Position numbers and translations under genes: made by a program. The notes beneath the pieces were generated by a model, which saw only the letters and a program-made list of their open reading frames with translations, made no database searches and had not been told where the DNA came from. A stretch of 6,852 nt of DNA from Candidatus Zixiibacteriota bacterium (GTDB lineage: Bacteria > Zixibacteria > MSB-5A5 > GN15 > PGXB01): positions 1-6,852 of the forward strand of contig DAOWOO010000074.1 of assembly GCA_030642025.1 (NCBI GenBank), given 5' to 3'. Each line of letters begins with the position of its first letter. Positions within the stretch are counted from its first letter, which is position 1. Positions 1-4,256 of the stretch are shown one piece after another.

Positions 1-505
1 GTTCACCTTCGTGCAGATAACCGCAGTTGCGGCATCTCCAGACCACTTTCGTGTCTTTTTTAAAGACAGTACCGTTTTCGACATTGGCCAGAAGACCGCG
101 ATATCGTTTTTCGTGCTGTTTTTCAGCCACCGCTATTGCCTCAAATACAATGGCAATCGCTTCAAAACCTTCTTTGCGCGCCATCACGGCAAATTCGGGA
201 TACATGGTTTCCCATTCGTACCGCTCACCACCGGCGGCGGCGGTCAGGTTTTCGGGGGTACTGCCGATCACCCCGGCTGGAAACGATGCCTGTATTTCAA
301 CTTCGCCGCCCTCAAGAAACTTAAACAATCTCTTGGCATGCTCTTTTTCTTGGTCGGCGGTTTCTTCGAATATATGCGCGATTTGCACATAGCCGTCTTT
401 CCTGGCTTTACCGGCAAAATAAGTATAACGATTTCTCGCCTGGGATTCCCCGGCAAAAGCGGTCAGCAGGTTTTTTTCGGTCTGCGTACCTTTTAGATTG
501 GCCAT
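1..505 (-). CDS. rbr: Rubrerythrin, C-terminus cut by window edge
   Basis: Rubrerythrin is a cytoplasmic peroxidase that reduces hydrogen peroxide to water with electrons passed through its rubredoxin-type iron site. Reading leftward from the ATG at 503-505 gives 168 codons that run off the left edge. The diiron ligands fall where they do in the classical Desulfovibrio protein: E20, E53-x-x-H56, E94, E97 and E128-x-x-H131. The chain then enters the rubredoxin domain with CRNCGYLHEGE (C158, C161). The second cysteine pair, expected about 13 residues later, must lie outside the window. The start is supported by AAGGAG at 515-520, nine bases upstream, and by the typical opening MANLKGTQTEKNLL. 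The frame is not obvious from ATG-to-stop scanning because the stop is missing. It is the last visible gene of the PerR-headed run, 32 bases after the ferritin gene. Family assignment is near certain; completeness cannot be judged. Confidence 0.96.
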   Translation of the reverse strand, partial: MANLKGTQTEKNLLTAFAGESQARNRYTYFAGKARKDGYVQIAHIFEETADQEKEHAKRLFKFLEGGEVEIQASFPAGVIGSTPENLTAAAGGERYEWETMYPEFAVMARKEGFEAIAIVFEAIAVAEKQHEKRYRGLLANVENGTVFKKDTKVVWRCRNCGYLHEGE

Positions 506-537
506 TTTATTAATCTCCTTGCATCTAAAATAATTCT

Positions 538-1053
538 TTAATTGGCCGCCTCGGTCGGAGGAGTAAATACTCTCTGTCCGAGTTCACGGTCAATCTGAAA
601 CAATCCGGCTTTGGAATCGCCCAGAAGCTTAAACTGCTGCACAACCGATTTAGCCGAAGCTTCCTCTTCCACCTGTTCGTTTATAAACCACTGAAGAAAT
701 ACCTGCGCGGCGTGATCTTTTTCGGATATGGCCACATCCATCAGGTTGTTGATTAAACCGGTAACCTTATGTTCATGCGCATAGACCGCTTCGGATATGT
801 CAAGAGCCGATTTCCAATTAATCGGCGGGGCCTCAAAAGCCTTGACTATCGCCCGACCATCGCGTTCTATGACATACTCAAATATTTTCTCGGCATGGGT
901 CACCTCTTCCCGGTACTGAACCTTCATCCAATTGGCATACCCGGGCAGATCGATTGATTCCAGATAAGCCGACATGGCCAGATAGAGATGGGCGGAATAG
1001 AATTCTGCGGTGACCTGATCATTCAGGACCCCTTCCATATTTTTGCTAATCAC
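538..1053 (-). CDS. ftnA: Bacterial non-heme ferritin
   Basis: Ferritin stores iron: it oxidises Fe(II) at a ferroxidase centre and deposits the mineral inside a 24-subunit shell in the cytoplasm. The 171-residue product has the family length. The ferroxidase ligands sit at the same numbers as in E. coli FtnA: E17, E50, H53, E94, Q127 and E130, with Y24 also present. The site-C type glutamate at 130 argues for FtnA rather than a heme-binding bacterioferritin. The start is a GTG at 1051-1053. It is preferred over the ATG at codon 6 because AAAGGA at 1061-1066 sits seven bases upstream and because this start puts the ligands in standard register. It lies 28 bases after the rubrerythrin-like gene and 32 before rubrerythrin, consistent with co-expression in a peroxide and iron stress unit. 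All ligands are intact. Confidence 0.96.
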   Translation of the reverse strand: MISKNMEGVLNDQVTAEFYSAHLYLAMSAYLESIDLPGYANWMKVQYREEVTHAEKIFEYVIERDGRAIVKAFEAPPINWKSALDISEAVYAHEHKVTGLINNLMDVAISEKDHAAQVFLQWFINEQVEEEASAKSVVQQFKLLGDSKAGLFQIDRELGQRVFTPPTEAAN

Positions 1054-1068
1054 GTTATGTTCCTTTCA

Positions 1069-1083
1069 GACCGTCTTACGGTC
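1069..1083 (-). repeat. Short hairpin over the stop of the rubrerythrin-like gene
   Basis: GACCGT (1069-1074) and ACGGTC (1078-1083) form a perfect 6-bp stem with a 3-base loop. It overlaps the stop codon at 1082-1084 and ends three bases upstream of the ferritin ribosome site (1061-1066). It could affect ferritin translation or mRNA ends; it is small enough to be chance. Confidence 0.3.
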
Positions 1084-1537
1084 AGTTCTCCGTAAGAATA
1101 CTGTCATCATATTCAATTTCGAAGCGAAGCTTATGCTTGGCTTCTTCCTGCGCCAGAGCCAGGAAGGTTTCTTTCAATTCCGGACTATCGGTCGCCTCGG
1201 CCAGGTCGGAATATAGCTTGAATGAAGCCTTCTCGGCGTTCATTGCCGCCATCAGCGACTCCTGATAATTGAACTCACCTTCCTTGAAGCGGTTGTCCTT
1301 CATACTGTCGACAATCTTGAGATTCATAACCTTCTGCTTGGCCGAAAGAAGAAGCTTGCCTTTCTTGACCATTTCCAGTTTGGCCTTATGACTTTTTTCT
1401 TCCAGCGCAAACTGCTCGAAAATCTCTTTCATGTGCGGTTTATTCATACGCTCGGCCAGATCGGTATAGTACTGAGCGGCATCTTCCTCTTTGGATATCG
1501 CATAATCCAATACTGCGTCAACTGAATCGAATTTCAT
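1082..1537 (-). CDS. Rubrerythrin-like diiron protein without rubredoxin domain
   Basis: This 151-residue protein belongs to the ferritin-like superfamily and resembles the rubrerythrin four-helix domain. Four helices carry a complete set of likely diiron ligands: E17/E18 in the first, E47-x-x-H50 in the second, E102 in the third and E132-x-x-H135 in the fourth. The two ExxH halves (EEKSH and EEAKH) show an internal duplication typical of these proteins. There is no CxxC anywhere, so no rubredoxin centre; it would need an external electron donor if it is a peroxidase. The start ATG at 1535-1537 follows a GGAGG at 1542-1546 with a short four-base spacer. It sits 70 bases after the superoxide reductase gene and 28 before ferritin. 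A role in peroxide reduction or iron handling is inferred from the family and neighbours; the substrate is not known. Confidence 0.9.
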   Translation of the reverse strand: MKFDSVDAVLDYAISKEEDAAQYYTDLAERMNKPHMKEIFEQFALEEKSHKAKLEMVKKGKLLLSAKQKVMNLKIVDSMKDNRFKEGEFNYQESLMAAMNAEKASFKLYSDLAEATDSPELKETFLALAQEEAKHKLRFEIEYDDSILTEN

Positions 1538-1570
1538 CTCTCCTCCAATTTATTATTTAAGTTGCAAAAC

Positions 1571-1589
1571 GGTCGCAATACCCGCGACC
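1571..1589 (-). terminator. Small hairpin, possible weak terminator or attenuator after dfx
   Basis: In the 70-base gap between the superoxide reductase and rubrerythrin-like genes, a perfect 6-bp stem GGTCGC/GCGACC encloses a 7-base loop (arms 1571-1576 and 1584-1589). In the transcript the stem is followed by G and then only four U. That is short for an efficient intrinsic terminator, so partial read-through or an RNA-processing or stability role is more likely. Confidence 0.4.
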
Positions 1590-1607
1590 ATCTTATCAAT
1601 AATTGTC

Positions 1608-1982
1608 TTATGCTTTCCAGAGTCCGTGAAGGTTACAGTATTCGCGAACGATAATATTGTCACCGTCAACCGGGAAAAACGCTTCAGGCGTCTGGCCCGG
1701 CTTTAAAAACTGACGATACGCTTTAGCGTCCACAATCGCTTCAATCCATTCGATATAATGGTCATCCTGCATCGGGTGAGCAACACTGCCGACAGTAACC
1801 TTGATACCGCCGTCAATCTTCTCCACAACCGGGACATGCTTCTCCGTAGCGGCGTCAACTTCGCCTGCTTTTAGAAGCCGCATATCCTGGCCGCAACATA
1901 CCCGGGTGCCGTCCCCCGTGTGTACGTCCTCGACAATATTGCCGCTAATCTCACACTTGTATACCTGTAATCTTTCCTTCAT
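1608..1982 (-). CDS. dfx: Desulfoferrodoxin / superoxide reductase, Ser at one centre I ligand
   Basis: Superoxide reductase reduces superoxide to hydrogen peroxide in the cytoplasm without making oxygen, which suits anaerobes. The 124-residue protein has the two-domain desulfoferrodoxin layout. The catalytic centre II is complete: E47 and K48 of the EKHVPV motif, and iron ligands H49, H69, H75, C116 and H119. The N-terminal desulforedoxin-like domain normally holds an Fe(Cys)4 centre with ligands at 10, 13, 29 and 30. Here the motif reads YKCEISGNIVE, so C10, C29 and C30 remain but residue 13 is serine (codon AGC at 1944-1946). Centre I is therefore probably absent or altered, while catalysis at centre II should survive. 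The start ATG at 1980-1982 has a very strong AGGAGGAGA at 1988-1996. It lies 43 bases after tpx. Its product peroxide would be removed by the neighbouring peroxidases. Confidence 0.96.
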   Translation of the reverse strand: MKERLQVYKCEISGNIVEDVHTGDGTRVCCGQDMRLLKAGEVDAATEKHVPVVEKIDGGIKVTVGSVAHPMQDDHYIEWIEAIVDAKAYRQFLKPGQTPEAFFPVDGDNIIVREYCNLHGLWKA

Positions 1983-2025
1983 GGCTTTCTCCTCCTGTTT
2001 ATTATATGGTAATCTTCAAGTTAAT

Positions 2026-2541
2026 TTATGATACTTTCTTAATAGCTTCCAAAACCTTATTATATTCTGGCTCTTCCGTAGTTTCTTCAACATACTGGAT
2101 GTATTGAACTATGCCTTTCTGATCGACAATAAAAATTGTTCTGGCTAAAAGGCGAAGTTCTTTAATCAAAACTCCGTATGCATTTCCAAAAGAAGCGTCA
2201 CGATGATCGGAAAGAAGCTTAATATTTTCAACACCAGCCCCCGCACACCATCGAACCTGGGCAAAAGGTAAATCCATGCTTATTGTCAAAATCACAATAT
2301 CATTACCGAATTTTCCTGCTTCCTTATTAAAACGCCTGGCTTCCAGATCGCAAACGGGCGTATCAACCGAAGGGACTGATACGATGACAACAGTCTTTCC
2401 CTTAAATGAAGAGAGCTTAACAGGTTTCAGATTTTCATCAAGTACTTCAAAATCAGGGGCAATATCTCCGACCTTTATTTCATTACCCACCAATGTGAGA
2501 GGGTTACCTTTCATTTTTATAATACCGGTTCTTTCACTCAT
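2026..2541 (-). CDS. tpx: Thiol peroxidase (atypical 2-Cys peroxiredoxin)
   Basis: Tpx reduces hydrogen peroxide and organic hydroperoxides, forming an intramolecular disulfide that is usually reduced by thioredoxin. The 171-residue protein has the thioredoxin-fold peroxiredoxin layout. The peroxidatic cysteine is C64 in SVDTPVCDLEARRFN, with T61 in the active site, and the resolving cysteine is C99 in RWCAGAG, the Tpx-specific spacing. The start ATG at 2539-2541 is supported by AGGAGAG at 2548-2554; the alternative ATG at codon 10 lacks a comparable site. The gene lies 61 bases after the peroxiredoxin and 43 before superoxide reductase. A hand count over 2041-2400 gives about 41% GC, against about 55% for parts of both flanking genes, so it may have a different history or codon bias. 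No thioredoxin or thioredoxin reductase is seen nearby. Confidence 0.95.
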   Translation of the reverse strand: MSERTGIIKMKGNPLTLVGNEIKVGDIAPDFEVLDENLKPVKLSSFKGKTVVIVSVPSVDTPVCDLEARRFNKEAGKFGNDIVILTISMDLPFAQVRWCAGAGVENIKLLSDHRDASFGNAYGVLIKELRLLARTIFIVDQKGIVQYIQYVEETTEEPEYNKVLEAIKKVS

Positions 2542-2565
2542 CGAAATCTCTCCTATTCTCTAATA

Positions 2566-2590
2566 GCCGATGGGATTATACCCTACCGGC
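2566..2590. repeat. Imperfect palindrome in the peroxiredoxin-tpx gap
   Basis: GCCG at 2566-2569 pairs with CGGC at 2587-2590, and GG at 2573-2574 with CC at 2582-2583, in the same register; eight of twelve positions match. It surrounds the TATAAT. It could be an operator or a weak hairpin; it lacks a T run, so it is not a terminator. Confidence 0.4.
2575..2580 (-). promoter_or_regulatory. Possible -10 box of an internal promoter before tpx
   Basis: A perfect TATAAT on the minus strand would start transcripts near 2568, leaving a leader of about 27 bases before the tpx ATG with its ribosome site intact. No good -35 lies 16-18 bases upstream (best near GTATTT). The hexamer is centred in an imperfect palindrome (2566-2590), so repressor control is possible. 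Weak support. Confidence 0.3.
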
Positions 2591-2602
2591 AATAAACAAA
2601 TA

Positions 2603-3190
2603 CTATGCATGACTGGCAAGATATTCGGCGACACCTTCGGCCGTCGGTTTCATTGCCTCGTCGCCCTCTTTCCAGTTGGCCGGGCAGACTTCGCCATGCT
2701 CTTCAGTGAACTTCAGCGCGTCGAGCATACGCAGCGCCTCATCAACATTCCGGCCAAGACCCAGGTCATTGACCACAGCGTGCCGAATAATCCCCTCTTT
2801 GTCAATAAGGAAAAGGCATCTCAGGGCTACTGATTCGTCGATAAGAACACCGTAGTCGCGTGAGATGTTCTTATTCAGGTCAGCCACGAGCGGGTAATTG
2901 ATCTGACCGATACCGCCTTTGTTGCGTGGAGTGTTTTTCCATGCCCAGTGAGTAAAGTGCGAATCAACCGAAACGCCGATCACTTCAGCGCCTTTGGCCT
3001 TGAATTTGTCGAGAACCTTATCGAAGGCGATAATTTCCGATGGGCATACGAAAGTGAAGTCAAGCGGGTAGAAAAACAAAATCACGTACTTGCCGCGATA
3101 AGACGATAATTTCAGCTCCTCGAAGCTGTTGTTCGGCATTACCGCCTGCGCGGCAAAGTCGGGAGCCTCTTTAGTAACCATATATGACAT
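2603..3190 (-). CDS. ahpC: Typical 2-Cys peroxiredoxin (AhpC/Prx1 family)
   Basis: This enzyme reduces hydrogen peroxide, alkyl hydroperoxides or peroxynitrite through a cysteine sulfenate that forms an intersubunit disulfide. The 195-residue product carries the peroxidatic C49 in FYPLDFTFVCPSE, with P42, T46 and R124 completing the active site. The resolving C169 is in HGEVCPANW. A GGIG segment (92-95) matches the GGLG element of sensitive Prx1 enzymes, but the C-terminus ends YLASHA with no YF motif, so strong over-oxidation sensitivity is not implied. The start ATG at 3188-3190 follows AAAGGA at 3198-3203; a second ATG at codon 4 is possible. It lies 42 bases after the ferritin-like gene. 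No AhpF-type reductase is next to it, so thioredoxin or a rubredoxin-linked donor elsewhere is likely. The symbol marks the family; the true reductant is unknown. Confidence 0.95.
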   Translation of the reverse strand: MSYMVTKEAPDFAAQAVMPNNSFEELKLSSYRGKYVILFFYPLDFTFVCPSEIIAFDKVLDKFKAKGAEVIGVSVDSHFTHWAWKNTPRNKGGIGQINYPLVADLNKNISRDYGVLIDESVALRCLFLIDKEGIIRHAVVNDLGLGRNVDEALRMLDALKFTEEHGEVCPANWKEGDEAMKPTAEGVAEYLASHA

Positions 3191-3232
3191 TATTCATTCC
3201 TTTCAAATAAACAGAATATTACCATGTCCTTC

Positions 3233-3670
3233 TTAACCATAAGGATACATTCCTTTTTTAATCGTTTCCAGAGTTTCTAGAATTTTGTTGTGTTTCTGCT
3301 CGTCGATAAGCAGGTAATCCAGCAGATATTCCTGGACGACCATCTTTTTGCCCTTAAGAGCGTTTTTGGCTTCGGTGGCCATCTCGATTGTTTTTTCTTC
3401 GAGCTTAATATGCTTTTCAATCAGGTCCCATACATCAGCCAACTCATCCGGACTGAGAGAGATAGTTTTGGATTCCAGGCTGTCGGCAATCATTTCCTGA
3501 ACCCGATAGTGCACCTGAGAATCACGCTGGATGATTTCCATTATCAGACGGATAATCGGGTTATCGGTTTTCTCGATTACGTTTCCGGTTGAAGCAACAG
3601 ACGCATTTTCAATCTTCTGCCAGCGACGCATGTTGTCAATAATCTGTTCCTGAGTTTCTTTGGTTGACAT
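3233..3670 (-). CDS. Divergent ferritin-like four-helix protein, coupled to perR
   Basis: I do not recognise a named family for this 145-residue protein, but its pattern is ferritin-like. Four amphipathic helices can be drawn at about 8-28, 38-66, 73-105 and 110-140. Likely metal-binding positions are E21 in the first, H54 with D50 in the second, E91/E92 in the third (KLEEKT) and E124-x-x-H127 in the fourth (DEQKH). The second helix lacks a clean ExxH: the residue three before H54 is S51, so the iron site may be altered. There are no cysteines, signal peptide or membrane segment. The ATG lies four bases after the perR stop, and its Shine-Dalgarno GGAGG (3678-3682) is made by the last codons of perR, which suggests translational coupling. 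Membership in the peroxide/iron unit is clear from position; enzymatic or storage activity is inferred only. A hemerythrin-like reading is less likely. Confidence 0.75.
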   Translation of the reverse strand: MSTKETQEQIIDNMRRWQKIENASVASTGNVIEKTDNPIIRLIMEIIQRDSQVHYRVQEMIADSLESKTISLSPDELADVWDLIEKHIKLEEKTIEMATEAKNALKGKKMVVQEYLLDYLLIDEQKHNKILETLETIKKGMYPYG

Positions 3671-3674
3671 TTCC

Positions 3675-4118
3675 TTACCTCCGGTTTTTCTTTTTTCGCC
3701 TTACGTCTTTATTATCTGTTTTAGCTTTTTTCTGACATTCCGGGCAAATACCGAGAAATTCTATGCGCAAGTGATGAATCTTATACCCTTTCAGTCTCTT
3801 GAAATCGTCCAGCATAATTCCGGTTGAAAGGTCTTTAATATCATCAACCCGGCCGCATTGAATACAGCGCAGATGATAATGCCGGTTCGGGTTACCGTCA
3901 AAGCGCGCCTCGGAACCGCCGAAATCCAGTTTCTGAATCATATCATTCCTGACCAGAATATCAAGATTTCTGTAAATAGTCCCGAGACTTATTTTCGGCA
4001 ATTGTTTGCGGACAATTCTATGCAGCTCAGCCGCCGTCGGGTGAGATTTAAGCCTGCACAACTCTTCCAGAATCACCTGGCGCTGTCTTGTATTTCTCTG
4101 GAACTCCCCGGTTCTCAT
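3675..4118 (-). CDS. perR: PerR-type Fur-family peroxide-responsive regulator
   Basis: This is a metal-dependent DNA-binding repressor of the Fur family. The 147-residue protein has an N-terminal winged helix (about 8-70, with SLGTIYRNLDIL as the recognition segment) and a C-terminal dimerisation and metal domain. The structural zinc site is C85-x-x-C88 and C125-x-x-C128. Residues matching the regulatory site of B. subtilis PerR are H26, D74, H80, H82 and D93; the last is aspartate as in PerR, where Fur proteins normally have glutamate. PerR senses peroxide by iron-catalysed oxidation of two of these histidines. Odd points are a short N-terminus and a basic tail of about 19 residues after the last zinc cysteine. 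The start ATG (4116-4118) has only a weak site, GGGAAA, but no better start exists. A large palindrome at 4134-4162 suggests autoregulation. Fur or Zur function cannot be excluded by sequence alone. Confidence 0.88.
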   Translation of the reverse strand: MRTGEFQRNTRQRQVILEELCRLKSHPTAAELHRIVRKQLPKISLGTIYRNLDILVRNDMIQKLDFGGSEARFDGNPNRHYHLRCIQCGRVDDIKDLSTGIMLDDFKRLKGYKIHHLRIEFLGICPECQKKAKTDNKDVRRKKKNRR

Positions 4119-4133
4119 TTTCCCATCTGATTC

Positions 4134-4162
4134 TTATTAGTAATCATTATTGTTACTGATAA
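4134..4162. promoter_or_regulatory. Putative Fur/PerR operator (29-bp palindrome) upstream of perR
   Basis: The 29 bases are an imperfect palindrome: 11 of 14 positions pair around the centre at 4148. The outer arms are TTATTAGTAA and TTACTGATAA. Within it, TAATCATTA (4141-4149) matches the TAATnATTA core of the PerR box and of Fur-box variants. It lies 16 bases upstream of the perR start, just where an autoregulatory repressor would block transcription. A minus-strand AATAAT inside the palindrome could be the -10 element, but I see no good matching -35. Binding by this PerR is inferred, not shown. Confidence 0.65.
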
Positions 4163-4205
4163 AACCGAGATGAGATTAAAAGGTTCCCGATAAATGAATA
4201 ATTTC

Positions 4206-4234
4206 AAAAAAGGCGGCCCGGATAAGCCGCCTTT
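4206..4234 (-). terminator. Rho-independent terminator of the S9 peptidase gene
   Basis: On the minus strand a perfect 9-bp stem (AAAGGCGGC paired with GCCGCCTTT, arms at 4226-4234 and 4209-4217) encloses an 8-base loop and runs into six T residues (4211-4206). It begins 22 bases after the peptidase stop codon. The plus strand has only three T residues after the stem, so it is directional. It separates the peptidase unit from the perR run, which must therefore have its own promoter between about 4119 and 4205. Confidence 0.92.
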
Positions 4235-4256
4235 GCAGATTCTACATAGCTGACTG

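Noticed and set aside
11..496. 161-codon plus-strand open frame at the left end
   Set aside because: It is antisense to rubrerythrin, whose diiron ligands and CxxC motif are all in register on the minus strand.
2001..2006. Perfect minus-strand TATAAT before dfx
   Set aside because: Transcription would start inside the dfx ribosome site about 12 bases before the ATG, and there is no -35 at proper spacing.
3233..3670. Hemerythrin (HHE) assignment for the ferritin-like protein
   Set aside because: Although HIKLEEKT resembles an HxxxE helix, the spacing of His and Glu over the four helices fits the ferritin-like pattern ending in ExxH better.
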